Positions 31,066 through 44,269 of a stretch of DNA of 64,000 nucleotides are shown piece after piece. Numbering within the stretch: the stretch's first letter is position 1; the number at the start of each line of letters is the position of its first letter. The stretch is from the NCBI RefSeq assembly GCF_051622035.1, contig NC_135358.1:9403001-9467000 (forward strand), read 5' to 3'. Source of the stretch: Arctopsyche grandis (taxonomy: Eukaryota; Arthropoda; Insecta; Trichoptera; Hydropsychidae). The notes beneath the pieces were generated by a model. The model worked only from the letters and a program-made list of their open reading frames with translations. It searched no databases and was not told the origin of the DNA. The position numbers and the translations under genes were made by a program.

Positions 31066-34000
31066 TATAAGTAGAGTATTCTATGTATCTTTATAAGGAC
31101 GATATATGTAAATTGCACCACTCTTGTCTTTTGCAATAAATGTTATTATTATTATATTTGACCGTATTTTTTATTGGCAATTCTTAATCCTAATCATCTA
31201 TAAGCAGTAGAGTTGAATCCTAAAATTTAGTGCTATTTGCCTAAATTACTAGTTAAAAGGTAATAAGAGCAGTTTTTATATAATTCCTATTTTTTGCTCA
31301 AATTCGATGAAAGTTCTAACTTCTTTTAATTATTGTTTTAGATTTTTTTAACAACACACACATGTACGATACACTTTTTGCCAGATAAATTATTTTCAGT
31401 AAGAGATTCAATGTTGAACTCGCAATATATCGTTATTTTCTATTGTGCGCTAACAACCTGTAAATGTGCCATTCACGAATTTTTAATTTTAAGATAGCTT
31501 GGCGTTAACAAATTGAAAACATATGCTAGTTTCTAACCTTCACTCGGCGCACAAATTAAATTACTTTTTATTACAAGTTGAAAAAACCTAGCAAAACTAG
31601 GCACGCGCTAATGTAATTGACGAAGTTTGATTATTATTTCCCATCGAATCACTTAATTTGTCCACTGAAGTATGCAAATTCATTCGAACGAAAAACCGGT
31701 CTCGCGTGAATTGATATACCCACCTACTCGAATTCTTTTTTTTTCGTCGAACTTTATCCTGAACGCCAGACAAGTGTTATTTGATATTTCTCAAACGGAT
31801 ACTTACTTGCTCGAAGAAAATAACGGATTATTTTACCCGACGTCACACAAAACGCGTCACGTCACGATGGTGTTATTTGCTCGTCTTCGCGAGGCAATTT
31901 CGCGCGAAAATATTTTATTTATTGCACACATCATATGTACATATAATACTTCGATAGAAAAATGTGCGTTTCCATTTCGTAATCCCCCACACTTATAATA
32001 TACGTATGTATGTAAAATCGTCGTCCCACGCTTAAGAGATAATTACACACCTCGATCAATATTGGATCCATGTGCTCTCCTCGGAGAGTTCTCTCAGGTA
32101 CATAATATACACATAGACTCGGTCGAACACACGCTGTGCCATGTTTCCTTGTTTGTTTGCACAACCTTGATATTTATAAAGCAGTGTTGACGTTGACGTG
32201 TGGTTACCCCCATGTGCTCTTGGCTGTATCTATCTGTATGCTATTGTAAATTAGACACACGTTCGTTTGCAACCATATAAATATATAGATATACTCGAGA
32301 GGAAGGTCCTCTCGCCTTTAGAAATGTCCGAATAAAACATGCATTTATGCGTATTTATTGCTTCTTTATCGTATGCATTAAATGTGCATATATACATATA
32401 AAGGAATGGAATTGTTTGTATCTTTAAAAAAAGTACATATTGTCTTGTTTAAGTGGCCTCGTGTGAATCGAACCTTATCGAACCTCGTAGACTTCCGACA
32501 TCTTCGTCTATGTAAGGGAGACAATCGCTTTAGGTAAAAAGCTATCGTCACGCGATTAGTCCTAAAAAAGGCAAAAACGATGATTTCCTAGTTTATTCGC
32601 CAAACAACAATGACACGGAGTTTTCCTCAATATTCTCCAATGATAACGTGTAGGGGTTCAGTGTCCGTTTATGCGGTCGAGATCCGGATCCGGCGGCAAA
32701 AATTAATTTAAAATATTGCGATAAGCAATTGATTGTTGTGGTAAGTATTTTTTTTTGTATTTATTGGTAGAACAAATGCGTAACCTAAAATTTCGCTGAC
32801 ATACATTTTCGATGTAATATAGCATCCGATTTGAGTTTTCATGATTTTCTTTCATTGCTAGTAATAAACCACTTCCGTTCCAATATCGGATGTTTTTTAC
32901 TTTATTTTTTATTAGAATATGAATTTATTGTATACTTTTTGAAAAATATATGGTAAAAATTTATTATAGCATATCTAAGTGGTTATTCCGATTTATAATG
33001 TCTAAAGCTATTTGCTTTGTTTTTTATGAAATTATTGTATTGTTAATGTTAGATTTTCCTAACGACTCAATTCTGCAAAAAAATTGTTTGGTGGAGTGTG
33101 ACGAAAATCAAACTAAATTACTTGTAAGAATACGTGCCAAGTGCACTGTAAGATTGCTTGTAAAATGAAGTAAAGTAAATATGTACATACATACTCAAGT
33201 ATTGTTCTTCTGTTTGACATACCGTTGTATTAGCTTAATCCTAGTATTAACTCACATAATCGAAATTCAGATGTTATCAAGCACATCAATGACCGATTGC
33301 GAAAACCAGATATTGTGCAAAATGTATCCATAGAATGCCTAAATTTCTAGAGATCAATTGGATCTGTCGATAAATAAAATTATAGATAGAGAGAATTATC
33401 TGCCATTCTGACGTCGGCGAATGTGATTCAATATCTACATACATAGATAAGTGCAGCACGCATATACATATGTATGTAGCTGACGTCATTGCCAAAATTT
33501 TGCATAATATTCAAGTATGTACGTAAATCTTAATCATAATAATACTGAACTGAAAATAAAAGTTGTTCAATTTAGATACAAACGCTTTTGGGATTAATTG
33601 ATTGGATACAAAAACTGAAAACCATTCTCATAATATTCTCTCTATTATCTCCTATCGGATGTTGGTCAACACTTATGCAATAGCTCTAATGAACAATATT
33701 GCTCTACAAGCCAACTCTTAAAAGCCAAAATGTTCTTCTTCCAGAACTTTTTTCTTTGTGATTTCTTCACATCCTCCAATATTATTACGCTACAATCTAT
33801 TTCTACCTATCATACGCAATTTTTCATCTAATTTAATCCGTATATATTTCAGATTTACCTTAGTTTTTTCAAATTGTCGAATATTCTTTGTTCGAACACT
33901 TCCTTCGACCTTCCTTTGTGATTCACTTTTCATGAACTAAATATGGAGACGGATTTTTTGCATAGTTTTACCTCTGAGGTTGATTGCATCCGATTTGCAT

Positions 34001-35112
34001 ACGAGGCCAGAACCAGACAGTCGCAGACACCATAAGAGACCGATTCACATAATGACGTGTACCTACTCTCATGTGATTCTGTCGATGAGGGTGTGGGGCA
34101 TGTTCGACTCCCACGTTTTCGCTATCTAACCGCGAGAACTACATTTCGATCTACCACCGTTTCTTTGTCCAAGTGCTCGTATCACCTACAACGTACATAT
34201 AACTATAATACATATCCAAAGTAGGTAGTATGTACTATCCGTGAACAAATTACCAGGCCATGCCCAGGCTTTGCCCACATATTTGCGGTTTGGTCGGGTT
34301 CGATCTGTGACAACCCACAAAATTGTATCTGCGTAGAGCCGAATTCGCCGAACACGATCGTAAAGTTGCACCGGAGCACAGAAGCCATTTTCGATCGGAT
34401 CGAATTGTTTATTATACATATCTATCTATATGAAGCGTTTGATAATGTAATAAACTGGGCATCGATACGATTCGCGTACACACTGTTTTATTATTTGTAT
34501 AATATGGTTAGTGTATGCAACCGCACGTTACACTTTCAAGGTGCTGTGTGAACCGTGTCAGAATCATTAAGATGGTGCACATCGCGTGTCAACGTCCATA
34601 CATACATACCGCAAATATTGAATAAACGATAGCCATTTTCGGGAAAAGGTTAATATGTCGGTGTGGTGTCTCTAATAGGAGTTAGTCGGTTGTGTCGTAA
34701 AATTATAAAAAAAACACTAAAGATGAACTTTCTTTTGCGGTAATAAATCTAGGTGAATTTAATAAACCAGAGAATAATAAATTGCGTGAATTGTGTGTAG
34801 GTATTATAGGTTCATTACAAGCTTTTTATTATTATAAAATATGTCTTTGTGGACTTTTTATGAATTGTTTTACTGTGTGAAATTAAACAAAATCAGTCTT
34901 TCAATTTATTATATTTTTTCTATGGAGATTTAAAATCAAACGCAAATTCAATTATTTATTTTTGTAGGAAACCTTTTGAGTACATATTCAAGGCTTTAGA
35001 CCGGAAATAATACAATTGGCAATCATTCGTCAAAAGCAGAAATGCCGCTGTTAAACAGCATATGAATTTTATATATCTTATTTTTCATATGAGTTTTAAT
35101 AGTTTTGATAGG

Positions 35113-35114
<2 letters not shown>
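31066..35114. other. long stretch without recognised genes
   Basis: Two good donor-like sites stand out: minus strand CGAGCAA/GTAAGTAT (donor from about 31,810) after a CpG-bearing segment with GTGACGTCGGG, and plus strand TTGTTGTG/GTAAGTATT at about 32,742 after a segment with TCAGTGTCCGTTTATG. Either could end a leader exon, but no frame supports them. 34,000-34,420 is GC-richer without a recognised product. Confidence 0.35.

Positions 35115-35166
<52 letters not shown>
35115..35166. repeat. (AT)n microsatellite
   Basis: About 50 bp of AT dinucleotide. Confidence 0.97.
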
Positions 35167-35171
<5 letters not shown>

Positions 35172-36640
35172 TATATACATATTTTCGGCTTCACTCTTCG
35201 AGGATCTCACATAAAGCCATCATCCCGACGAATGTAGGAGAGCATGTGTGAAGGAGGAACTATTGTAAACTAGAATTTTGACAATTTCATATGAATTTTC
35301 TACATGTCGAATATTTTATGATATGTATTATGTATATATGGAAATGGGTATATAGTGGAATTTTAGTTTACATACCAAAAATAGACAGGAAGCAAAACAC
35401 TTGGATGAAAAGTACGACTGAGCTAAAACGTGGTGGAGTAAATCAGATTGAATTGAATACGACGCAGCTTGGAATAAATCCGAAAAATTTAAAAGGAAAC
35501 AAGAACAAATTTGGAGCTCCAAATATGTAAGTCTTGCCAATAAAATTGAATAAATTTGGAGAGAAATTAGCTAACCCCCCCCCCCCCGTATGTTGGAAGA
35601 TATTAAAGCAACCTGAAGAGTGGAAGTGGCCCAAAATCAGATCACAATTTTTTGACGGGCAGAAATGTCGCTGTACTAACAGAGTGAAGTGAATAAAAAG
35701 CTTTTAAAAAGCAAATTAATTTTACAGACCAAGCGGAGTGGTCTAAAAAATCTACAGAAGGTAGACACATACTATGATTTTTAATAATCTGAATAGCCTT
35801 CCGAATTCCACTTGAAAACATTGGTATTTGCATTTGGTATTCTCACTATAATATATTCGGGTCTATGTATGTATGCATATGAACATATTTTAATGAATCA
35901 TTTTCAAACATTGGCTCTCAAAAAAGTTGTAAACCGTTTTGCTACTCATATTTGGCTCTTTTGGTCCCAGAGTTTAGCGACCCCTGACTTTGCCTAAATG
36001 CTTTGGGCTAACTTGAACAATGTGTATGTATTTAAAAGAATATGTCGAGTCAATTTAAACGAATGGGTCATTATTCTTATGTCCGATACACAGAAACAGT
36101 TTTTTTTTCAATATATATATCTAAAAAAGAAGTAATAAAAGCTTATTACTGAAAATTCAATCCGAAGTTTTGAATCTTCGTATGTTTGTATGTGTCATAT
36201 ATTATATGACGATAACAACCTGTATCATGCTGTTCGATGCTGGATGATGTCATAATGACGATGAAAGTTCTCTTAAGTATATATTAGCTTGTACTATTTA
36301 CCTGCGAATAGCCAGTCATACATATTAAACGTGTGTAATTAATTTCGAAAAACAATGATATCACCGCGCACCGGTCGTAATGGCTGATTCTCGCTTTTAG
36401 GTCATCGCTATTACAATCGTTCTATAAATTGAAATTGTGTCGTAATTTGCTACAAATCTAAACAGTAAATATAAAAATCCTCGGGATATGAAAAATTGTG
36501 ACTTTTCATCAATCGACGGATGATTCGCTATAATCATCCGGATTCGCATTGCACGTCGGATTGCATCGTGCTACATTACGCAATTAAAAGTCACGTTATT
36601 CGAGGGATAATCTTCGATATGAATCATAGCTATTAAAATA

Positions 36641-36642
<2 letters not shown>
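35167..36642. other. stretch without recognisable genes
   Basis: AT-rich, with a C13-C15 tract at about 35,575-35,587. No coding signature was seen. Confidence 0.5.

Positions 36643-36728
<86 letters not shown>
36643..36728. repeat. (AT)n microsatellite
   Basis: About 86 bp of AT dinucleotide. A small hairpin GCCCCGG/CCGGGGC with a 20-nt spacer follows at 36,773-36,805. Confidence 0.97.
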
Positions 36729-36731
<3 letters not shown>

Positions 36732-37177
36732 TAACTGTAATGACTTAATACTGCTGCTAATTTCGCTCGAAGCCCCGGCACTTACCGGTCGCGTTTACCG
36801 GGGCATATTGATAGATTAATTGCAACAATGTGTATGTACGTATGCCCTACAAATCGCCTGCTAAAGAATCCGTTATTGCCTTTTTTCTCTTAAATAAATT
36901 AACGCAATTATTTGAAATGACGTATGGAATGCTAATTGAAACGTTCATTGATTATAACGTAATGGTTTGATGCGATATAACTGAACTTCAATTGTAACAG
37001 AATTGAACTGAATGGCGACCGGATAATTTTTTCAAGTTTCAACTTTTTGTGTATCTTAACATTAAATTCAATTCCGTTTGTGACAGCAAATTTCATTCTC
37101 GTGATAAAAGATAGAGAAAAATTCATTAAGTGAAAGAAAGAGAAACGTATTGTGTAATTTATTTTTATATTTTTAAT

Positions 37178-37605
37178 ATATACCAGGAAGGTCTAAAAGG
37201 TAACCCCAATGCGCTTCTTGGCCAAAAACATTGTACATTTGATACAAGTATTATATAAAGTAAATGCATATCAATTAAAACCCACAGATATGTACATCTA
37301 GGGTCAAATTTGTAAATTTGCAGCAATTTTAAACAATTCAGCGAAATTCAGTAAATACATATAAATTAACATAAATTAATGGTCAGATTTGTAAATTTGC
37401 AGCATTTTATAAAATTCAGCGAAATTCTAGATTGCTGAAAACTCGAGATTTGCGAGAAAATGGGTAAGGTTGCCATTTCAATGAGTACCAAATAAATTGG
37501 TAAACTCTCAAAATTTAAGGTCTGGCCAGCGGAAACCGGTGGGATTTGAACCCGTGACCACTCTGTTCAAAGCATTATATGCTAACCACTCGTCTATTCT
37601 GCTAT
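37178..37605 (-). mobile_element. tRNA-derived SINE, copy e, near full length
   Basis: On the minus strand the head carries GGTCACGGGTTCAAATCCC (37,560-37,542), a good B-box. The GCTGGCCAGACC segment and the CAGCAATCTAGAATTTCGCT-like body follow, and the tail is GGCCAAGAAGCGCATTGGGG...CCTTCCTGG at about 37,228-37,182 with a partly paired stem. It closely resembles copy b. Confidence 0.85.
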
Positions 37606-38388
37606 AATTAAAATCGTAGTAAATTTGCGGCCATCTAACTTCTATCTATATCTATTTATTGTGTGCAAATTTTATCCAGTAATGATCTGGATAATATTTG
37701 GCGACCCTGAAGAGTCTGCGCCGCACATGCAGCATACGACAGCTCAGTGCGGCTTTGCGGATACTTTGATACGTTTTCTTTCACTTTTTTTTTCTTGCAC
37801 GAGTAATTTCACTTGTGCACGTTCACTGTTTTCAGACACATAAAAATAAAGTTATGTTTCGTAATTGTGTTGGCCTGTAATCTCGCACGCCCCCGCTCGA
37901 AACCCTCGAACGTGCCACCCGCCCATGAAGAATAATTTTCCAGAATATAATAACTTTTTACTGTGCGTTTCACCTCGAAACGTCTCACGTTCAAGGATCG
38001 ATAAGTCCTTAAAAATCCGCAGGACGAGTCCGCATATATCATTACGGTCGCTCCTGCGGCCTACCGCAATAAAAGTGAACGCACTCTGCCAATAAAGTGT
38101 CCGACTAATATAATCTACTCGTAAAATAAATCTTATAAGTTTTCTAATGGCTTTTGGCTACAGATATCCTATTTAATTATGCAGTATACATAAATGTCGT
38201 ATTGTATAGGTATAATTGAAGAATTCGCTTTTAGTGTATTTTTATTGTATTTTATCTACATATCTATATTATGAACTTATATTTTATCTATTAATAAATG
38301 TTTTATGGTGTCCCAATTATAGATAGCTTTGTTTTCGCTGTGTTTTTATCAGAGGTAGCTCAAATTAGTTCTATATCCCCATCTTATG
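37606..38388. other. stretch without recognisable genes
   Basis: 37,700-38,090 is less AT-rich and open on both strands for about 75 codons, but no domain or splice signal was recognised. Confidence 0.4.
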
Positions 38389-38782
38389 GGGTTTGGTGCA
38401 TCCGCTCTGAAATCGCCAGATTAACAGAACGGCAGCTTTAAACGTAATTCTCATTTTCTCGCATGATAGATTGCACATCAGATGACGAGTAACCTTTCGA
38501 TGTGCACAGATGCAATTATTAAAATTGAGTTGAATCTTTCTGGCGAGTTTAATAAGGCAAGATTCGGAACTTATCGAATCTTGCCTTATTAAACTCGCCT
38601 GAAAGATCCAACTCAATTTTAATAATTACCATTTTAATAATTGCATCTGTGCACATCGAAAGGTTACCTGTCATCTGATGTGCAATCTATCATTCGAGAA
38701 GACGAGAATTGCATTTAAAGCAGCCTTCCGTTAATCTGTCGTTCAATTTGTCTGGCGATTTTAGAGCGGATGCACCGCATCC
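38389..38782. mobile_element. 394-bp palindromic MITE, copy 2, inverted relative to copy 1
   Basis: Same element as 15,605-16,005 in the other orientation: left end GGGTTTGGTGCATCCGCTC and right end GAGCGGATGCACCGCATCC, folding at the GATTCGGAACTTATCGAATC centre. Flanks CATCTTATG (38,380-38,388) and CATCTTAGG (38,783-38,791) match at 8 of 9, again a 9-bp duplication. The 81-codon frame on the minus strand is an arm artefact. Confidence 0.85.
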
Positions 38783-39944
38783 CATCTTAGGATATACATA
38801 TACAATAGATCAACATTAAGTCAACCATTAAGACGCAAACATACAGAATCGTACGGCATGACATGCCTAGGTGGAATCCAGCTGTGAATGGGCGTGTCTT
38901 TTGTCATTATTAATTCGTAATCTCAACAAGTTTCTCCTACATTTCTTCAAATATGGGAATCACTGTTATCGTTCGCTTTAAACTCTGTGTCAATACAATG
39001 ATAAAATATCACCGAAAAAACTCCAGGAGGTGAGTAATGACCTCGATTGCGATAGCATATATTGGGCGTGCTAGAGTTTTTTACATGTTCAAAATTATTA
39101 AAAAAAAAAAAAAAACACGTGCTGCTTACCACTATGTGCTTGCGCCCTTATATGTACGTTCATGCATGAGCATGATCTCTAGAGATCGGACTGGAAGCGT
39201 GCCGTTCATTGTTAATTGTTGGTGTGCTTTGTTCAATTTTATGAAGAACCTTTTTTTTGCACTCTAGCTTTGTAAATAGACGCAAAAGGCCCTGATTCCT
39301 GGAAAAAGCACGCTTCCTTTCCGCCCTTTAATGATCGCTGTTCGACTCATGAGTACGAAAAGGTGGTCAGGATGCTTTTGCCCAAAGTAATGGGTACACT
39401 ATTGACAATTTCTGTCGTCAACCTTTTTTTGCTCTCTGGCTTTGTAGGACAATAGTAAACCCTTTTTCTTGGGAAATGGAAACTCCACCGCCGAAGACCG
39501 CTCATGAAAATTATTTGGATTAACTTTAAACAAGTTCTTTTTCATGTACAAATGACTAAAAAGTTTCACATTCCTACACCTCATATATTTATTTAGGAAT
39601 GCAATTCCTATTGGTCAGCTCATATGTTCTGGCTTAGAAGTTTTTCGAATGCTAGAAGTACAAAAGTCTTTAATAAATATGAATCAAGATCCAAAGTTGG
39701 CCTTACCACTAAGTTAAATTAAAATAATGGGGTATAGCTTAGTTGCAAATTAATTATTTTCTTTGTAAAAATATATCTAATGGGGAATGTGTTTCCGTCA
39801 ATCGATCTATTTTTTTTATAGTGCCATTGCAGGTTGTCCCAAAGGGACACCTATGGTTTTAAACTTGTACATATATGTATGGATACATTTATAGAATATA
39901 AATTTGATATTATATTGATACAAATAGCAGTGACAAATTTTAGA
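38783..39944. other. stretch without recognised genes; diverged local duplication at 39,246-39,500
   Basis: Two segments about 170 bp apart share AACCTTTTTTTTGC, CTCT(A/G)GCTTTGTA and ATGGAAA/GGAAAAA-like blocks followed by GATCGCT/GACCGCT and CTCATGA, a diverged tandem duplication. A plus-strand donor-like CAGGAG/GTGAGT at about 39,029 has no convincing exon. Confidence 0.4.
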
Positions 39945-40130
39945 TTGGTTGGTTGCCAATTTTGTTGAAGAACCATTTCAACAGTGAAATCAGATGAGAC
40001 TATGATAGGAAACGATCAAATCTGACCGGCAGCCAGAATAAACTATTTTCGATCGAGGAAATCAATAAACCAGAACATGAACCTGGGACCTCTTAGTGGT
40101 TAGTATTAACGCAACCACCAAGCTATACTG
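39945..40130 (-). mobile_element. tRNA-derived SINE, copy k (head and proximal body)
   Basis: On the minus strand GCAGTATAGCTTGGTGGTTGC (A-box region, 40,131-40,111) and GAGGTCCCAGGTTCATGTTC (B-box region) precede the CCGGTCAGATTTGATCG and GTTTCCTATCATAGTCTCAT body blocks. Confidence 0.75.
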
Positions 40131-41403
40131 CATGTACGTAACCCATGTATGCAAGACAGCACGCTTAGTTTGACATCATTGGCAATGCTAACGTTCCTGT
40201 AGATTTCATCACCAACGCATAGTCAAATGAGTTTCATAGGTACAAAAAACTCCCTCATAAAATGTCTGGATATGAGTAAACGTCCTAAACTTTCATATTC
40301 AGGAAAACAGCACGTTGGAAAGTATCCTGGTGCATTATTTACAGCGATTGGGCGAGCCGCTCCGCGAGCATAATCATTACTCAACGAATGCTTGGGATGC
40401 TTGAAGCACACAGCACGGATCGTTTACTGCCGCTGTAAACTTTATAACCGCTCGGCTATGAAAACTGCCCTTTTTATTATTTTTGCGAAGCTTACGGTGC
40501 ACTTGGGTCTCGAGAGAGCCATTATATTGCACATGCGGTCTGTGTCTAACCATCATCATCGTCGTCGTCAAGAGGAGCAATTAGCGCCGAGCATCGCGTG
40601 CGCCAACACTTATCCTGTTGAACACCGAACCTAACTATAGTGATTCTACTGCGTCAGCGGAAAAGTCGACTTAAGCGAAATTAATGACTTGCCACGATAC
40701 TCAACCCCTAACTTCTGTATAAAGTTAACGAGACGGATCATCTCCCGGATTATATCTAACTAACAAGTTGTGGCATCTCGCCGAGTAGTGGCGGTCGATC
40801 GTTTACGTGTGAGATACGTACATACATACCTATGTATGTATACGTACCAGTCGATCTTGATTATTTGAATGAACCATTAATAGTACATTCTTAAGTAGTG
40901 TTTTCCTTTCACTATTCCAGTTGTATTTGGGTCTAATGCTGTCATAATGGTATCAAATAACCTGTCAGATGTCATTCATCCGCAGCATCGATGACATTCG
41001 GATTGTTCTTTTTGTTACTCCTCGACCTTCCAATTAAAGGTCCTATAAGTCAGAGCATCGCAACCTTTTCACACATCTCCTTCGCACGCGTTAGATCTAC
41101 ATACATATATGGTGATATACGCTTCTACGTTGCCGCGGCACTCAGGTTACGATGCTCGCTATAAGTCATAATTAAGTTTTTATATATGTATGTAGTTTTT
41201 GTTTTTTAAAAATAATTATTTATTTCAAGTTATAATTCAATTTATCTGTTTATAAAGTCGGCATGTTTATGGAATGTGTATGTCTCGGGCTTGGCCAATT
41301 TTTTGACTGATTTTGTAAATTAAAGAAAATAAATTTCTTAAATGAAACACAGCTAGAGTCGGAAACTCATTTTTATATAACACATGCATATGTGCATACA
41401 TAC
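40131..41403. other. stretch without recognisable genes
   Basis: 40,370-40,640 is GC-richer with a CAT/CGT trinucleotide run (40,550-40,570); open frames on both strands carry no recognised domain. Confidence 0.4.
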
Positions 41404-41628
41404 CAGTGGCGTGCCGTGGAAATCTCCAAATTTTTGTCGCGCAGCCTTACTTACGTGTGCGCGAGCAGGATACAAATATCAACCCAAGCAAATATCAATC
41501 AGTATATTTTGCACCAACGTGAAAAATAGGGACTCGGTAAGACGTCACCTAGCCCCTTGTACCCTGCTGGCGCACATGTTAGTAAGGCTGCGCGACAAAA
41601 ACAGGGGGATTTTCACCGCACGCCACAG
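41404..41628. mobile_element. 225-bp hAT-like MITE with CAGTGGCG ends, copy 1
   Basis: Long inverted ends: CAGTGGCGTGCCGTG...TTTTTGTCGCGCAGCCTTACT on the left matches AGTAAGGCTGCGCGACAAAA...CACCGCACGCCACAG on the right. ATACATAC flanks it exactly on both sides (41,396-41,403 and 41,629-41,636), an 8-bp duplication. The interior has GTGCGCGAGCAGGATACAA, also present in the palindrome at 2,545-2,948. Shorter sister at 62,048-62,180. Confidence 0.85.
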
Positions 41629-42649
41629 ATACATACATACATACATACATACGTATAAGATTTACGATAAAAAATGATTAAATGTTTCATTATAAAACAA
41701 ATCTTGAAATTAAAATGGAAAAATTATATGAAATAGCGCTTTATATAAAATATAAAATTTTATTTATTTGTTTTAAAATTTTATTATTCTATCAAAACCT
41801 CTTAGTAGATATGTAGATATGAACGTAATATTTTTTACCAAAAAAGGAGTGATTTTTTTGTTTGAGTGACATCAATTGACATATGATTGTCAGTCTGCTG
41901 ATTGAATGAGTCGGATTTGCAATATTTTTATTCCAAAATGACAGTTCTGTTAATGGACTTGCCTTTAACTGTCACTCCTATCATCGCTACCTCAATCAAA
42001 GGGTTTGAAAGGATCCTCTTGACCATAAAGCTTATACATATTTTACGAATGTGTTGATTGTAATAGAAAGGGAAAGCCTTTGTAGATTAAATCCAGTGAG
42101 GCGAGTGATTTCGTTTCTAAGCACATTTTGAGTTATTTATGTGCATGTAATATGTACATTGTATGTATTCTAGACCCAAGACTGGAAGCTGGGATTGTGA
42201 CCGCATATCCGCGGCTAATCCGTGATAACTCGTAATTTACCGGTAATGTTAGTGGGAGAGTGAGAGAGATGCCATGTCGCGTAGGATTGCGCAATAACCG
42301 CACACCGGTAATAGCTGTCTGTAAATTAACCGAAGTACATACTGCATATTATATTTCTCGAGATTTCTCGCGCCATACGGTCTGCTACGTGCGAACCGCG
42401 CGAAAGGGTCAAGAGTTACACGCTCGAATCTTATGAAAATACCATGGCATATCTTATATGTATATGTACATTACGTAGTGTTCAGTGTTTATTCTCAAGG
42501 CTTGGATTGTCTACACATTTCGATACTAAATATTTAACTGCATAGTAGACATAGTAGAAATATAAAATGCATGTTATAGTAGTATATGCACATCCTAAGG
42601 TAATAATATATAATGCTGGTTCTGTTAGCTATTCAATGCAGCCATCAAT
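41629..42649. other. AT-rich stretch without recognisable genes
   Basis: No coding signature or repeat partner was seen. Confidence 0.5.
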
Positions 42650-42895
42650 ATAAATAGCTCGGTGGTTGCGTTAATGCTAACGAACGAGAAGTTCATGCCC
42701 TGGGTTAACCCCAATTGGAAAGAATTTATTCGGAAGTATTTCTGTAGTACTGCTGGTCAGACTTATACTCCAAGTAGATAGTTTCCTATCAGAGTTTGCC
42801 ATTTTATCTTATTTAATTGTTGAAACGGTTACTCATCTCAAAATGGCCAAAACCATTCTACCCAATGTGTCACCACTATTTGAATATGACATAAA
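42650..42895 (+). mobile_element. tRNA-derived SINE, copy f (head and proximal body)
   Basis: ATAGCTCGGTGGTTGCGTTA is a clear A-box region and AAGTTCATGCCCTGGGTTAA the B-box region. The body has CTGCTGGTCAGAC, GTTTCCTATCAGAGTTTGCC and GTGTCACCACTATTTGAATA. Confidence 0.82.
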
Positions 42896-43084
42896 AAATG
42901 TATTATCTAAATTTATATATATTTTCAATAAACGTAAATTTCTTTTATATTATTCATCTTATAAAAATATATAATATGTAGGTTTTTAATTTTCAATATT
43001 AAAAAAAATTAATGGCAATACATGTGGAACTTCTTAACCTACAACACATGCGAATAACACAGCTTTAATCTTCATATTTACGTA

Positions 43085-43365
43085 TATTGCTGTTGACCAG
43101 GCCTTGGATATGTTGCTTTGGGTCGATCTTTCCTATCAAAGTTTGCCAATTTATATGATTTTCATTGAAACGGTTCTAACAAATTGACAACTTTTACCCA
43201 TTTTCTCTCGAGTTTTTCTGCTTTTCGAATTTCGCTAATTTGTAATTAAATGCTGCGAATTTGTCCATATATGTATGTATGTCTCTGTGGATGTTTTATG
43301 TTTAATCGATGTTTTTATTTAATTTGTATAATAGTTAAAATATTTCTGTATAATGTTTGGCCATA
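43085..43365 (+). mobile_element. tRNA-derived SINE, copy g (body, headless)
   Basis: CTGTTGACCAGGCCTTGGAT, TTTCCTATCAAAGTTTGCC, ACCCATTTTCTCTCGAG and the ATGTCTCTGTGGATG block match the SINE body; the tail stops at GTTTGGCCA, the 5' arm of the terminal stem. Confidence 0.75.
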
Positions 43366-43478
43366 GATGTCGTGTTTAATGTAAATATATGGGTGTACTA
43401 AATTATACCTGTATATATAATATATAATTAATCATTCTTAATATGTATACCACACTCCTCGCTTTGGAGACATCTGTT

Positions 43479-43526
43479 AATATGAGTGTGCATAATTGAT
43501 TGAAATAAAATATGCACACTCATATT
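43479..43526. repeat. perfect 16-bp hairpin
   Basis: AATATGAGTGTGCATA (43,479-43,494) and TATGCACACTCATATT (43,511-43,526) are exact inverse complements around a 16-nt loop. No partner copy was seen. Confidence 0.6.
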
Positions 43527-44269
43527 TAATGAAAATTACATTATCAATAGCTAATAAAGAAAATCTGCGTGGAATTTTCCTTCATATGCAAACGCAACGG
43601 GAGATTTTCTTTATGTTGTCTCTCACATACGAAAGACGTTATCCATTTATGGATTGTGTAAATTTACATTGCGGTCTCTTAACCAAGGACCTCCTCTGGT
43701 CCCCATTGTCCTTTTTTTCGAGCCAGCACAATGCATTCAAAGAGCATTTTCAATTCATATAATATGAATAAACGTGCACGACTTCATTCTCGCCATTGTG
43801 CGTACGACTTAAAAGCATGTGCCTATGTACGTACATGCATCGTCTGAGGTCGATTGTAATTGGTGTGACCGGCGACGATGCAATTTCAATATGTGCAATG
43901 TGCATAAGGTCGCCGATGCTGAAATGCACTTCAGGTCGGCTTATTGAAGATTCGCCGAGCTTATCGTGCCGGACACTTTTTTCTCGAACTCTCAGGATCA
44001 TGGCTCACGAGTGTCACGATCTCGTGCCACTGCGGGTCACCTGCTCTCTCAGACACTACACAAACGTTGACCGTAGTTGCATTTGGTTCACTCGATTAAA
44101 TTGCAATGTCGTTGTGATACTGTGAAATAAATTTCATTCTAGGTTTGTACACATATACATATGTATGTAATATGCCCAAGTTCATAGGTGGTCTTAGATT
44201 TCTAAATATAGGAAGTGCATTTTATGAGTGCCTGTTTATAAGGTGAGTGGAAATGAGAACTAAATGTAT

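Noticed and set aside
32650..32742. Plus-strand donor GTG/GTAAGTATT as end of a second leader exon
   Set aside because: A good site but no supporting frame, CpG peak or acceptor partner; mentioned only in the gap entry.
38930..39029. Plus-strand segment ending CAGGAG/GTGAGT as an exon
   Set aside because: The frame is open for about 39 codons only, without a credible acceptor or protein-like conservation signal.
44180..44243. Plus-strand frame MPKFIGGLRFLNIGSAF with TATAAG/GTGAGT
   Set aside because: Short, sits next to RTE debris, and no acceptor or homology is apparent.
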